A stretch of 64,000 bases of DNA, taken from assembly GCA_036346225.1 (NCBI GenBank), contig JARFIW010001739.1, positions 11,945,001-12,009,000 of the forward strand, given 5' to 3'. The notes under the pieces are model-generated. The model did not search any database and was not told the origin of the DNA. It worked only from the letters and a program-made list of their open reading frames with translations. Below are positions 1 to 11,289 of this stretch, one piece after another. This stretch comes from Platerodrilus igneus. Its lineage: Eukaryota > Arthropoda > Insecta > Coleoptera > Lycidae. The stretch's first letter is position 1, and every line of letters starts with the position of its first letter. Position numbers and translations under genes: made by a program.

Positions 1-480
1 ATCCGTAGTCTTACGCTTACTACATTGATCCACGGCGACGACCCTCTTCACATACCAATGAATCTTGGTAAAATAGGGCATATTATAAGGAAACAACAGA
101 AGGGGAATCGAACTGTATCTAGGCTGTGGGAATTTTAGGGGACGGTGTAGGCTAGCTCAGAATTGAAATAAGTGAAGGTGTGCGTCCAACCAGTTTCAAG
201 ACGAAAAACCTACTGACGAAATTGCACTTAAACCTGATGATTATTTTAAACAACTACAGGTGTTGGTTTTGAAATATTTCCAACTAGTGTTGATTGTACG
301 AAAGGATATATTGGAAAGCTATTAATTCGGCAAATATTCAAGTGTTGGAGGATCTTGGTAGCAGCAGACTGCTTAATTTTCTTCATATACCATTGAATAT
401 TTATGAAATAAGGTATAAATTTTAAACAATAGAGGGGGAACTGAACTTCATTTAAAAACAAGTTGAAAATGCAAGGCATT
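1..480 (+). mobile_element. RTE-type LINE, reiterated 3' end (copy at window edge)
   Basis: The stretch matches the 3' end of the RTE copies elsewhere in this window. Around 150-200 the plus strand encodes the C-terminal signature CRLAQN followed by CASNQFQD. The same 3' UTR as at 27600-27766 and 32780-33010 follows, including the block 'caagtgttggaggatcttgg'. Bases 40-150 repeat the 3'-UTR block that also precedes this C-terminal piece at 32620-32720, so the junction between two 3' units is shared with copy A. Stop codons make it non-coding. The LINE body lies outside the window. Confidence 0.7.
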
Positions 481-523
481 GTCGCAACGAACTTCCAAAT
501 GTAGACTTACTTTAAAACAATTT

Positions 524-955
524 ATGTATCGCACATTAATTTTGGACCTATTTGAAATTTTTGATAAAAATTAATTCCGGCGGGGGGGTCGGGTATCCGT
601 GGTCAGATTTTGTGGGGCGTACCATATTTCGACTCAGCTATGTTAGGGGAGTCCAAATATGTATCGCACATTAATTTTGGACCTATTTGAAATTTTTGAT
701 AAAAATTAATTCCGGGGGATCGGGTATCCGTGGTCAGATTTTGTGGGGGTACCATATTTCGACTCAGCTATGTTAGGGGAGTCCAAATATGTATCGCACA
801 TTAATTTTGGACCTATTTGAAATTTTGATAAAATTAATTCCCGGGGGTCGGGTATCCGTGGTCAGATTTTGTGGGGGTACCATATTTCGACTCAGCTATG
901 TTAGGGGAGTTCAAATATGTATCGCACATTAATTTTGGACCTATTTGAAATTTTT
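524..955. repeat. Tandem repeat, ~130-bp unit, about 3.3 copies
   Basis: Units begin with 'atgtatcgcacattaatttt' at 524, 659, 789 and 917, giving periods of 135, 130 and 128 bp. The last unit is cut off in a T-run near 950. Each unit carries a G-run and the segment 'gggtatccgtggtcag'; length differences come mainly from the G and A runs. The array lies between the RTE 3' UTR and a second RTE C-terminal piece. Confidence 0.9.
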
Positions 956-1140
956 TTTTTCCCGACGGAATATCGCGGGGGCACGGCGCCCCCGTGGCCC
1001 GATTTTAACTGACATCAAAACTTAAGCTCTGGACACCGAGCTGAATCGATTGATGTATCACACATTGATGTCCGACCATTAGAAAGGCCTCGGACAGACG
1101 GACAGACGGACGACAAATCGATTTCATAAACGAACGAAGT
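956..1140. other. GC-rich inverted repeat and short GGACAGAC tandem repeat
   Basis: Around 974-1000 a GC-rich segment ('gggggcacggcgcccccg') can fold on itself. At 1094-1112 there are three copies of a GGACAGAC-like octamer. No coding sequence is apparent. The segment separates the 130-bp array from the second RTE C-terminal fragment. Confidence 0.5.
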
Positions 1141-1626
1141 TCGTTGAAAAGAAAGAACAACCGCTATGCTCGAAGACGACAAACATGGAAACAAGGAGAA
1201 AATTGATAAAAGCACAGTATGGTTTATGATATAGGGGCAGAAGGAGAAGCAGTCAGAAAAACGGTTGAAGCCTTTTGGAATGTTGTGCTTCAAATCTATG
1301 AGAATGATAGCATGGACAGACAAAGCTAATAAAAAGGAAGTTATAGAAATAGAAAGGGAATACATATATTTGTGGAAAAAAATAGGAGAAATAGAAGGTC
1401 AGGATACGTTCCAGGGCATTTTTGTAAAATAGTTCAGGATATATTACAAGCAGAGATATGAAAAAGGAGGTAGATGTAGAGTAGACCAACATCAGACTAT
1501 TGCACACAGATACTGAAAGATGCAGACTGTGTAAATTTCAAGGAAATGTGCATGTTAGCACATAATAGGAAACAATGAGAGAACACATCTAACCAGTTCC
1601 AGGATTGAAGGTCTAATTATGGTGAT
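1141..1626 (+). pseudogene. RTE LINE second C-terminal fragment with (GAT)n tail
   Basis: Reading across frames, this matches the region downstream of the RT domain in RTE LINEs: a KTT-like start, 'gaagccttttggaatgttgtgcttc' corresponding to AFEMWCYRRM, 'catggacagacaaag' corresponding to SWTDK, and a (V)NFKEMCMLAHN-like end. It contains many stops and frame changes and ends in 'ggtctaattatggtgatga'. Equivalent fragments lie at 33020-33502 (+), 17994-18510 (-) and 57568-57930 (-), each downstream of an RTE 3' UTR. It is therefore part of the 3' end of this family rather than an independent gene. Confidence 0.7.
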
Positions 1627-2260
1627 GAACCCAAATTGCAGAGATGGAGAATTAGATTGGAGGAATATTATTATGAGATCATATATAAAAAAGGAATGTA
1701 TATCAATCATGCGGACGCATCGAGTCGAATACAATTGAACGCTATAGAGACAGAATCAGTATTAGGGAATGTGGACGAGACAGAAACAGGGGAAGACCAT
1801 GACCACTTGAAAAAATCCGAATTTTACATTCGACTCAGAACGACGAACTAAAAACCGCGATTAAAATTCTAAACAATGCCATAGATGTCAAATCATATCA
1901 ATTTATAACTACGCAATTCCTAACTAACCCTGAGGAGGTAAAATACACAAAAATAAACAATAAAAATATATCACATTCAAATAACTAAAGATGACAACGA
2001 AGATCAAATAATCAAAATTTTGAAAGAATATACCCCGGACAAGAAGCGCTTTTGCTTTTGCTTCACTACAGAGCATTTGAATCAAGGATCTTCGGATATA
2101 TATATTCGATTTTTTAATAATTCAGGATCAGAAATTATTAGATGCACGCCAAAATTAAGACTACCGAGATGAAATAAACGAGGAATTTGCTACCAAGACG
2201 AAGGTAAAACAAGCCATCGTAAAATAAACGAAACTCTTAAACAGCTAATACGGAAATATT
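1622..2260 (+). pseudogene. Gypsy-type pol fragment: RNase H end to integrase HHCC start
   Basis: The frame from about 1630 reads LQRWRIRLEEYYYEIIYKKG followed by HADASSRI, the conserved end of the Ty3/Gypsy RNase H domain (usually a single VADALSR motif). A linker continues for about 150 codons with stops and frameshifts. Near 2205-2255 a short SHRKINETLKQLIRKY stretch resembles the start of the zinc-binding HHCC region of integrase. The 5' part of pol is missing. The integrase catalytic core resumes at 4078, so about 1.8 kb of other sequence appears to separate the two parts of one degraded copy. Confidence 0.7.
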
Positions 2261-3119
2261 AATTGAAAGGCATTGTATTGTATTATCTCATTCCTGTAGG
2301 GTGTAGACTGACTGTTTTGTATTAGTCTCTTAGGTATAAGTCAGTCGGACTAAGCAGGCGAGGTATTGAGGTCGTGTTACAAAGACACGGATCTTTGTCG
2401 CGGTATAATTAAGATAATTTAGTAACGTTGTGTGTAATGGAATACCGGTATACTATTAATAGTGTTACAGTGAGAGCAACTATTGGAATTTAATCTCATT
2501 GGACTAATAGTACATAAGTCCGCAGTTTTAATATTGTTTTTTTTTATGTCTGCAACGCCGCATGTCTGTAGGAATTGTTTAACGTTGGGAATTGCGATTA
2601 TATTTACTGTGCATGCTGCATTTTGTGTATCTAACTATATTTGATTAATTTGTTCATTCATTTTTCATGATTTATTAAACCTTCATAAACAAATTGCGAG
2701 TTTCTTATAAACGGGTAGTAACGATTAAACTATAAGAATTCACAAATTAGGAGGGGTTGTCGCTAGCCAGGGTAACATCTCAAGGACAACCACTCTACAT
2801 CGAACATCCATAGGTAGTGTTGACTATATCACCGCAAGCTAGCTGAGCACAGAAAAGACTGACAGAATTACAGTTGACTATATTAAAGTACACGAGCTGG
2901 AAATAGAACAAACTAAGAATCGCGAGAAATTTCCAACTTATTTTGTGTGCTATCCAAAAACCTGTACGTTCATTAAACAAATTAAATTTGGAGATTCTTT
3001 TACAATCAAAACTCGAAATACACAATTCCATCGGTTAAAGACGTCATTAACGTTTCTCAACTCAGGAAGCATAGGAAATGGAATTGTATAAATATAATTT
3101 CAAATTCTCCGAAAGACAT
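2261..3119. other. Unassigned, possibly LTR-element 3' end
   Basis: AT-rich sequence lying between two parts of a Gypsy pol. The plus strand around 2980-3110 has a short open stretch (YTIPSVKDVINVSQLRKH) that could be the C-terminal end of another Gypsy integrase, but I cannot confirm this. No LTR ends could be defined. It may be the inserted element that split the surrounding pol. Confidence 0.3.
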
Positions 3120-3124
3120 TCGTT

Positions 3125-3247
3125 AGTGCTCACCGTATCCTAAGGGACACCTTGCAGTGCTCCCCATAGCCTGCAAAACCTTCAGTGAGCAGCGCTCTCC
3201 ATAGCCTGCTATACTATAACACGCAGTGCTCTCCATTGCCTGTGTAT
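3125..3247. repeat. Minisatellite, ~36-bp unit, about four copies
   Basis: Four degenerate units share the core 'gcagtgctctccatagcctg', at about 3125, 3153, 3189 and 3221. The first is the most divergent. No coding role is apparent. Confidence 0.7.
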
Positions 3248-3399
3248 TCTCCGACGGTGACGCTGTCCGACGCCGTACCCAGGGCACGTCATTCTAATTC
3301 ATCAATCCATAGTTAACAAATCACGTACGAAGGTTAAGCTCCGTTCCATACTTCACCGACAAGTCGTTATTGTGATTGCATCTTTCAAACTCTACCGCC

Positions 3400-3870
3400 G
3401 GGACGACATCCCCGAAGAGGCATCACTACCACGAAGCCTGAGGAAGAGTTCAGAAGACAACCGAAGACCTTTTAATCCCTCTACACTTGTATATATTGTA
3501 AAATAGTAGTTTTTAATTTCATATCATAATTCTTTGTAACGAAACGTTGACCCATAATTCAAACACGAAGTGTTCCGAAAAGATCTGAAGACCACCAAAG
3601 ATGTCTGGACCTTTTCAAACTGTACATATTTCCTAACTATCGTTGTTCAAGTTCTCACTAGGCCTCATAAGCAACTTCCAAAGCATTCCGAAGAAATCCG
3701 AAGACCACCGAAGACTTATACACCCCGTTAAACTGTACATACATTCATTTTATCAGTGTTTAAGTTTATTTCTGGTTCCACAAGCAACCATGAAGCCATC
3801 CGAAGACTTCCGAAGATTGCCGAAGACTTCAGAACTGCTCAAACTGTTGAAATTATTCAATTTCACTTTT
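3400..3870. repeat. Degenerate GAAGAC-rich repeats (LTR/UTR-like)
   Basis: Three or four imperfect units of 100-120 bp carry clusters of 'ccgaagac' or 'ctgaagac' followed by a 'caaactgtacatac'-like block, at about 3460, 3575, 3690 and 3795. The region ends in a 'gtttattaaacaaataa' polyadenylation-like segment near 3910. The look is that of an LTR or 3' UTR with internal repeats; no second copy exists in the window to prove it. Confidence 0.45.
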
Positions 3871-4077
3871 ATTTTATGTATTTATAAAGTTTATAATTAT
3901 TTTTGCTTATGTTTATTAAACAAATAATCAAGCCAAGCCTACGTGCTTTCAAACGCAGTCCACTCGAACGATAACAGTAGCACGTGTTACAACATGAAGG
4001 AATTAACTACAGATTTTAGTAACTAATGCGAACTATGTGATAAGGCAAAATACGATAGATCACCACCGAAGGTACCC

Positions 4078-4400
4078 TAAATACTAACAAAACACCTAAT
4101 AAACTTTTTCAACAATTATACGCGGACACTTTAGTAGTGGAATGTCAGAACTTATTATCGTTTGTAAAGGTATTTGCAAAAGTAGGACAAGTGATACCAA
4201 TTATTTTTAATAATAATATTTTACTGTACACCCGAATCAATAACTCTAGACAATGGTAGTAAATTTAAAAACGAGATCATCCAGACTACATTGAAAATGA
4301 ATAAAATTAAAATCCATTTTAGTACACAAAATCATCCAGAATCAAACGGATTAACTGAGCGCAACTACATTTGACATTATTGGAACAAATAATATTTTAA
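4078..4400 (+). pseudogene. Gypsy/errantivirus-type integrase core fragment
   Basis: The frame around 4090-4200 resembles the integrase core from the first catalytic aspartate (YADTL at about 4117). After a frame change, 4243-4370 reads TLDNGSKFKNE and then HPESNGLTER. The aspartate codon at 4249 and glutamate codon at 4357 are 35 residues apart, matching the DD35E spacing of retroviral and Gypsy integrases. A stop follows shortly after the glutamate motif. This is the downstream part of the copy whose RNase H end lies at 1622-2260. It is decayed and non-functional. Confidence 0.8.
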
Positions 4401-5460
4401 ATTAACGAACAAGAAGGGACCTGTTACCACTATAACGTTGATTGGTTGTAACAATACAATTAATTCTTCAGCAAACTTTACACCACTCGTATTAACATTA
4501 GAACATTCGGACTCTTGATATCCTTATGACGTACACTACAACAAAGAGGTAAACTAGCAGTACGCCAGGCATAAAGAAAAATTGAAAATCAGGTACAATA
4601 GTGTCAAAAACAAACTAGACAGTGACAAGATACCAATAACACTAATGCGCAATGAGAATGCCGATATGAACAAATTCATGGCAGGATAAACGGTTTCTGA
4701 AAGAAATTCTTAAAGCAAACGACACAAAACGGTTCCTAGAAATTGATGTCCGTTTAAAATAAAAAAGATATCAACTAAAAATGTAGCTGTAGTAGATAAT
4801 ATGAAAACCATAAGCTATACCCACTTAAAGAATTAAGACCGCCATCGCCATTGCCGTCAACCTCTTCCCAGATAAATCAAACGATAATGGAATAGTAATT
4901 GAAGACAAAAACCAACCCCGGTATACTACCAGTAAAATTGGGAAGTATGCAGTACACAGTAGACTATTGGACTTTCGCACAGCAATTTGACTTAACCCAA
5001 TTAAAACGAGAATTTTGTACACGTAGAGATAATTAGAATACATTAAAAATATCAATAAATACGTCTAGATTTGAAAACGATTACACGAGAGAAATGCTTA
5101 ATTATAAAAGTCTAATGATAAATATCATAAAGAACACAGACGACAAATTCAGTTGATTAATATCGACAGGTTAAACCATAAGACAGAAATGAGTACTTAT
5201 AAATGGATTGAGTAACATTATAAAAGCTATCGCAGGAAATTTAGATAACTAAGATGCTGAACGATAAAATGCAATAAAACAATTGACTGACAACCACAGT
5301 GACAAAAACTGTAGTTAAAAATCAATTTTTTTTAAACTAGATGAACAATCGTAATATTTAATGATACCCTCCGAAAATTAGTAAATAACTAGCACAGTAT
5401 TACAGATATGTTAGCTCTTATTATCAAACCGCTTGATTTATTAAAAAAAACTAATAGGAG
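4400..5460 (+). pseudogene. Probable integrase tail and envelope-like remnant of an insect endogenous retrovirus
   Basis: Downstream of the integrase core the plus strand has many stops and frameshifts. Short readable pieces at about 5210-5300 (IKAIAGNLDN, then IKQLTDN) resemble the region after the cleavage site of errantivirus envelope proteins, where a fusion segment precedes a coiled region. Position (after integrase) and order fit an env gene. The remnant is far too broken to express. I infer the family from short motifs only, so an alternative Gypsy 3' region remains possible. Confidence 0.45.
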
Positions 5461-5476
5461 CCAAATTGTTTATAAT

Positions 5477-6660
5477 CTATGGCAAACTATCATACGAAGT
5501 AACAGAATCTAACATATTTGTGTTTGGAAAATAGTCGTAGTGAAAGGTTACGTAAAGAATCACACAATTATACTTCTGATAGAAATTCCAGTAGCCGCTC
5601 TTTAAATCTAAAATTACGAACCATCCCGATCCTGAAACTGTATCTATGGTGTCGTCGATCCTTGGAAGTAGGTAGCTATCCTTATTCGTCACGTTATACA
5701 ATCGTCTGTCGTCCACACAAATTCTTATCGGCACGCCCTTTTTCTTAAGGAGTGCTCAAGGGTTATCAGAGTGGTCAATCACTCCTTACCCCATCATATT
5801 TCCATCTATGTTCTCGACCTGCTCGCGTTTGGCCAATGGGGTCTTCTCGGTTGCTGTCTTATTGGTCATGCATATCTTGTCTCGATTATATGCTTTAACC
5901 ACTGTGGTCTTTCCTAATCGACTACTGTCGACCGTCGGATCAAGTTTATAAATCCCGCAAGTTGTTGTTCAAGATGCTAACATAGTGTTGTCAATTGGTC
6001 CGATAACTTTGCGCAACACTTGTTGGTGAGTGGGTTTTTCTCAACGTCGTCACACACCGCCACGTGAATACCCAAAGAACACTACCCAGCCGTTGCATTT
6101 TTTCAGCACAATATCATGGTCATTGGCGTTTAAAATTCTAACCGGTACACCATTCGTCACTTTGGTGAGAGCTTTCTTTAACACATCCTTACCGAGGAAT
6201 TCGTCACTAATCGTTTCGATAGCGCGCACCAAGCTTTCCCGAAGAGCACCATACAAGTCTCTCATCATTATACATTCTGTCCTAGGTAGGATAACGACTT
6301 CCGCCGAACAAACTCGCACAGCACGTCATCTACTTCGCAAAACGTCACTTCCTCGCTCCTTGATCTCAAGACATCCTCTTTCATATCTACGTGTAAGCTG
6401 TACCTTTTCAAATTATCCATTCCCAAGATAACTTCTTTGGTAATGTTCGCCATTATTACCTGTTGATCGAAGATCTTGCCCCCAACTCCGATTTTTACAT
6501 CTACCATTCCATGTGTTTGTATTTTCTCATCAGCCACGGTTAGAAAACACTTTTGCAGGCGCCACTTTACCATTGTCGCATACCATATCCGAATTGGCTC
6601 CGGTACCAAATAAGAATTTCCACAGTCTTGCCGTTAAATTATCCATATATGTGAATGCTG
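5477..6660 (-). pseudogene. Gypsy protease-RT remnant
   Basis: The protease region reads FGTGANSDMV at about 6625-6595, where Gypsy proteases have a D-S/T-G-A active site; the aspartate is replaced by glycine. The later flap-like VILGMDNLKRYSLHVDM is present in the 6609-6268 frame. The linker continues at 6319-6050. The RT start (RICVDDRRLYNVTNKDSYLL, then LPRIDDTIDT and ILDLKSGYW) is at 5734-5560. The piece ends after the first RT aspartate (LDLKSG), before the YxDD box. Several frameshifts and the missing protease aspartate show it is dead. Confidence 0.7.
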
Positions 6661-6785
6661 TCTGCATTCTTAGATCGTACAATGCGGTTGACAGTCTTCG
6701 GGGCAAAATCCGCGCAGGTCAACCATTCCCCCCTTTTGTCGACATTTTTCAGTTTTCTGGCTTCTCTGCTTCTCACTAAAGCTGT

Positions 6786-7350
6786 TTACTTTTGGACTGT
6801 ATATGCCCAAACTCGTCACAATTCCAGCATCTGGGTCCCTTCCCCTTTGGCTGGTGTTCACGAAGTATTCGTTAAATCACCTCCTCTATGATTTTTTGGC
6901 CCTGGTTCTCTACAGAGCATCTTACCTTGCCACTACCACAATGCGAAGCTTGCCTTGCCGCTTAAAACTCCAAATTATATGCTTGCGCGTCCTTGGTCTA
7001 GCCAGCCGAATTGCTTGCTAAATTTCTTCATCGGGTATCCCATCAACTGCCTGCTGTTCTAAAAACATATTCGGTGTTGTTGAGAAGACGATTTTCAGCA
7101 AGCGATCAATTTCCGCTTCAAACAGTTGCAAATGTATGTTAACTTTATGGTAGCGGTTCCTTATTTGAGTGTGGTACACTTGTTGCAGATAAGAGTCGCC
7201 GTAACTCAATTCCAGCCTTGCTCTTAAGACTCTGTAGCTTCTTTGGTTATGGTCTGTTATGGTCTGCACAATATTCTAGGCCTCACCTCGCAACGCGACA
7301 ATCAATGCGGTTGCCTTTTCACCATAGTTAGCTTTTGGGGGAGCTTCAAA
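6786..7350 (-). pseudogene. Gypsy gag/nucleocapsid remnant
   Basis: The frame at 7269-7018 carries YRVLRARLELSYGDSYLQQV, then HTQIRNRYHK and later LEQQAVDGIPDEEI, which look like the capsid C-terminal part of a Gypsy gag (a fold followed by an 'ald-F-dGi-deei' end). At about 6838-6788, in another frame, a CWNCDEFGHI motif is the first part of a CCHC zinc knuckle. Stops and frame changes separate the pieces, so no intact gag remains. Confidence 0.6.
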
Positions 7351-8000
7351 CAGCTAGAAATATATCTGTCAAAATGACCTTTCTATCAAAAGTAGTTGGT
7401 TTGCCCTGAACCTTGATGTCAGTTTGCATTCCACGATATCCTTAAATTCTGCGGCGTGCTGTTATATCATCGACATAGTCGGCTCAGGTGCTTGAACTAT
7501 TGGGGAATTAATTAGTTCTTCCATCCCTAGCATTTTCTCTTCTAGTTAACTAGTTTTCTAATGAGAATCATCTAAAGGCTTGGTTTTCAATACTGGCAAA
7601 CTATCGGAGAATTTAGCTTCTAGGATTTCTGCGGATTTAATATTTTTTACTCCTCTTTTTTAATTGTTCAATTGCTGTTGCGGTTTTGTAGCTTCCCGAA
7701 TAAACTCCTTTCTCCATTGACTGTAGATTTCATGTAGATTTACGGCAGTATCGTTAAGTGTTTTTGCAAGTCTTACGACATTTTACTATAATTTTTTTCT
7801 TTAAAACGCGTGTTAGTCTCTTTTAATTTCTCTGCCAAGCTAGCAGAGTTTTGGTTTGGTTTCCTCTACGTGTTTTGTAGTTTCTCTGAAAAAAATTTCT
7901 GTATTTTACGGAATTTTCCTCCATGTCGGATTTGAAGTCCTTCAAAAAACAGAGTATTTTGCCATTAACTTCTTTTTTGTTGACTGCCTGTTACAATCAC

Positions 8001-9060
8001 GTAAACAGAAATTGTTCAAAAATCTTTAATCCCACTAATTCACACAAAAACTGTATTTGAAAAACCACAGTTCTTTGTTTTCAAACTGATTGTAAAAACC
8101 TTTTTAACAACTCGCAGCTACAATGAAATTTTCTAAAAGCTCTCACAACAGTTTATTTTCAGATAATCGCTAATAGCACAAGTATCATTTTCTTAATACT
8201 ACGCTATTATCTTCTTAATTACTAAATATGGAAGGACTCTAATTAACCATCCTAGCACTAATTATTAATTTATATAATCACAACAGTAATTTATATTAAC
8301 AGTAAATTATTTAACGTATGTATAACTATTGAAGCTTAAAATTAGAACAAGTAGTATAATCAAAGCTTCCATCAAAACTCAAATCAAACTTTCAATTAGA
8401 ACTAACTTTCAATATCCGCGACGGCCATTTACATACATTTCAATCGTACTATTTAGTTCGAGGATATACCAAAAATTATGCAAATAATATTCTCGAGATA
8501 TTATTTGTAAGCTAGATAACTCTTAAATGCAAAACCTTTGTACCTGTCAATCAAGTCTATCCGCCGGATATGGTCGCGAATGTCCCATCAACCACTTTTA
8601 GCGTACAAACGTTTCGTTTATGTTCTGATTTAATTATTTTTGTCAGAGGCAGGTCATTCGGCGTTGTATTATATTAGTAGTCGGACGGGACCGGTGTTAA
8701 CCCAAAGTTAATGTCAAATGTATATCTTTAACACTTGCCGAGTGTTTGATAAAAACTATGGCGGGAAATATGCCTGTGTATTGTCCCATGCACTAGAATT
8801 TTTAAATGGAACTAATTGTAAAAATATTACTATTAGATTCCGTTTTCGCAAATAATTTATTGTTTAAAAATTTATTGACATCAGAATTTGGGTTTTATAC
8901 AACCTGTATTGTATAAGGTTGACATACGTGCGGGTAATTAAGTGAAAACGAAATCATCAGGGTAGAGTGTTTTTCAGTATAATTCATTTTTTCTGGGAAT
9001 AATTCAAAGCACTCTTAACTTGAAATTTTATTTCCCCTATGACTGGAACTATACTATACT
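8001..9060. other. No recognisable gene
   Basis: About 1 kb of AT-rich sequence with stops in all frames. It lies between the Gypsy gag remnant and the Tc1-like element. It may include the Gypsy 5' LTR, but no second LTR copy is available in the window to define it. Confidence 0.5.
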
Positions 9061-9778
9061 CAGTGACATGAAAATTGCAACACCAAGAAGGGTTGGCAAC
9101 TTTTTCACCAAAACTGGTAGATATGTCTAACTACTCAAAGGTAATTTTTGACTAAGGTTTTAAAGAAAAAATCCAAACGAATAACACACTTTTTATTAAT
9201 AATGTTGCTCCCCTCCCCTATTTGTTACACACTCCTTCTCTCTTCGTAGCGTCGAATCCAGTAAATGGTCGATGTTCTGTTGGGGTGTTGTGTCGCAAGT
9301 AGCCCTGCACTTCTTGCCGGAGAGTTTCTAGTGTATGTGGATGATTTGCTAAGTTCCCCAGTCTCCTACCCATAATGTTCCACACGTGTTCAATTGCCGA
9401 AATATCGGGAGATCTGGGTGGCATCACACTAAACGCTGCTGTTGGTGTTGAGCAGTAAGCGGTAACACAAAATATGGTCGATAGGATTGTAAGCCAAAGG
9501 TCTTAATTCGGCGATAAACTGTTCGAAGATTACAGGATGACCTTCATTAGATAACCGATGATCAACAATTGACCTGTTACTGGAGAATCGGTCTCCTAGA
9601 GCCATTAGACGAAGTTGACGGTCTTGCACCTCATTAGTTTGCCTTGGACCACCCGTTCCTTTTATACGGCATTCCTGGCACTGCCAAGTCCATAATTGAT
9701 AACAACGCATGATAGCGCATTGGTTCCAATTAAGGCCATTTGTATTTTCTTTTCTTCATGTCACTTTCCATGTCACTG
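9061..9778 (-). mobile_element. Tc1-like transposon, internally deleted (718 bp)
   Basis: The left end reads 'cagtgacatgaaaattgcaa' (9061) and the right end contains its inverse 'catgtcactg' ending at 9778, with a second 'catgtcactt' just inside. CAGTG ends are typical of Tc1-like elements. Both terminal parts of a transposase gene are present on the minus strand, but the catalytic middle is missing. At about 0.7 kb it is less than half the usual 1.6-1.8 kb. A (GT)n microsatellite directly adjoins the right end. Confidence 0.75.
9218..9710 (-). pseudogene. Tc1-like transposase, N- and C-terminal parts only
   Basis: The N-terminal part (9710-9429) carries GPRQTNEVQDRQLRLMALGD, a helix-turn-helix DNA-binding start. 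The C-terminal part (9427-9218), in another frame, carries PPRSPDISAIEHVWNIMGRR, the region of the last catalytic residue (IEHVW). The segment with the first two catalytic aspartates, normally about 150 residues, is absent. The truncation plus the frame change mean no active enzyme could be made. Confidence 0.8.
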
Positions 9779-9818
9779 TGTGCGTATGTGTGTGTGTCTG
9801 TGTGTATGTGTGTGTGTA

Positions 9819-9850
<32 letters not shown>

Positions 9851-9958
9851 CGCGTGTGTGTGCGCGCGCGTGCGTGGGGGGAGGGTACGTGCGTGCGTGC
9901 GTGCGTGTGTTTGTGTGTGTGTGTGTGTGTGAAAGTGTGTGTGCGCGCGCGCGCGTGC

Positions 9959-9989
<31 letters not shown>

Positions 9990-10001
9990 TGTGTGTGTAT
10001 G

Positions 10002-10034
<33 letters not shown>
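9779..10034. repeat. (GT)n/(GC)n/(GTGC)n then (AT)n microsatellite
   Basis: Alternating purine-pyrimidine DNA: GT and GTGC repeats to about 10000, then GTAT and a pure AT run at 10006-10034. All reading frames stay open through it only because of the repeat, so apparent proteins of repeated C/V or H/T are artefacts. Confidence 0.97.
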
Positions 10035-10040
<6 letters not shown>

Positions 10041-10346
10041 AATTTTTTAAGTTATTATCTTCTTTGGGAATATATTTGTCCACTAGTCAATACGAAAATC
10101 GCTCATTTATAAATTTGTGGACGTTTCGGGTAATTTATTCCCTTAATCATGACCTATGAATATTAGTTATAATACAAATCTACATAACTGGTGTTACTTA
10201 CAATCTATGCGAGCTTTATTTGTTAAAAAGCAGTAATTCAGAAATCCATAATAAGTTAATGACACTGCCATTTAAAAAACAATTTGTAAGATAAAACTCT
10301 AGTCATATAAATAAAATTATCTTTAAACTTAAACTTTAAACTTAAA
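10035..10346. other. No recognisable gene
   Basis: AT-rich flank between the microsatellite and the first long terminal repeat. It includes a short 'actttaaacttaaa' direct repeat next to the LTR edge at about 10322-10346. Confidence 0.5.
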
Positions 10347-11273
10347 CGGCCCCGACGTTGGGCCGTCCAATATAAAAATTGATATGATAACGCCGTACTC
10401 GGTGTCAATGGCGTTTTCTTACTTAACTCCACCTCTCTGTGTTTTCCAATCAAATTCTAAATCTCACTAATGTTATTATCATTCTTCTGCCACGGCTAGC
10501 TTTTATTATTATTCTACACAGAATGCACAACGTTACGATAATCAATTTTTTTCTCTTCTTCGCCCCTTTCTGATTACCTCTTTGTTTGAATTATAAAATG
10601 AAGTCAATTAATTTCATTTAATGAAAAGAAATATTATGTACAAGTTTTGAAATTATTAAAATACACCCTTCAATCAATCAATATTATAAGTCTTATTTAT
10701 CCCAAAATTCATATGCTTTGCAATCAATCTAAAGTCATCAAAACTACCATTCTTATTAAAGAAACCTCGAACGTTCCATATATCTTCCTAATAATACGTA
10801 CTTTTAACGTATGCAAAGTTTGTTGTTGACTTTGTTACACAAGTTTATGTAATTGAATAAATTCAGTAATGAAATTTAAAAATAGAAAAATAATATCTTA
10901 AAACTAATAAGATCTGACCTGCTTTGCTCAGTTGAACCCCTTGTTTTCCCATAAATTATTTCTTGCTTCTTTATTTTCTTGCAACTCAAAATTATACCAA
11001 ACTCGTCGACGCCTCAATTAGAATCTTCCATGCATTTAAATTATTATACCATCCATTATCAACCAACATCAATTCAGAATTATTATCATCCAATTAGGAT
11101 TAGAATTATACACACATTTGAATCATTATTGACCAACTAAGATTATCCATACACTCGGAACTATTATATATTTGGATTATTGACATCACATTCAAAATTA
11201 TTCTCCACCAATTCGGAGTCGTATTATTATATTATTAGTTTAAATAAATTACCCCAAATTGTACTCACGTTAT
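10347..11273 (-). repeat. 3'-side LTR-like repeat
   Basis: It matches 12906-13834 throughout, with scattered differences. Its left end keeps one primer-binding-site-like motif (10347-10370, reverse strand ttggacggcccaacgtcgg). A plain 3' LTR should end before such a site. So either the LTR includes the motif, or this copy is the LTR plus leader of a tandem partner element. Confidence 0.75.
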
Positions 11274-11289
11274 CCATTTTCCATTTAAT

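Larger units (their letters stand above)
5465..8000 (-). mobile_element. Gypsy-type LTR retrotransposon remnant (gag, zinc knuckle, protease, RT), minus strand
   Basis: Read from high to low coordinates, the order is gag-like (7350-7018), CCHC-type zinc knuckle (about 6840-6788), protease (about 6660-6420), a protease-RT linker (6319-6050) and an RT piece (about 5740-5477). That is the normal Ty3/Gypsy gag-pol order. The RT is cut off at 5477, where the plus-strand remnant begins. The coding part is clearly less AT-rich than its surroundings. LTRs were not identified; the 7350-8000 stretch is degraded gag or 5' UTR. Confidence 0.7.

Noticed and set aside
3643..3927. A 94-codon plus-strand frame
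   Set aside because: It runs through the GAAGAC-rich repeats and an AT-rich end and has no domain; likely chance.
9696..10083. Four overlapping frames of 78-117 codons in the GT microsatellite
   Set aside because: Low-complexity artefacts of alternating GT/GC/AT.
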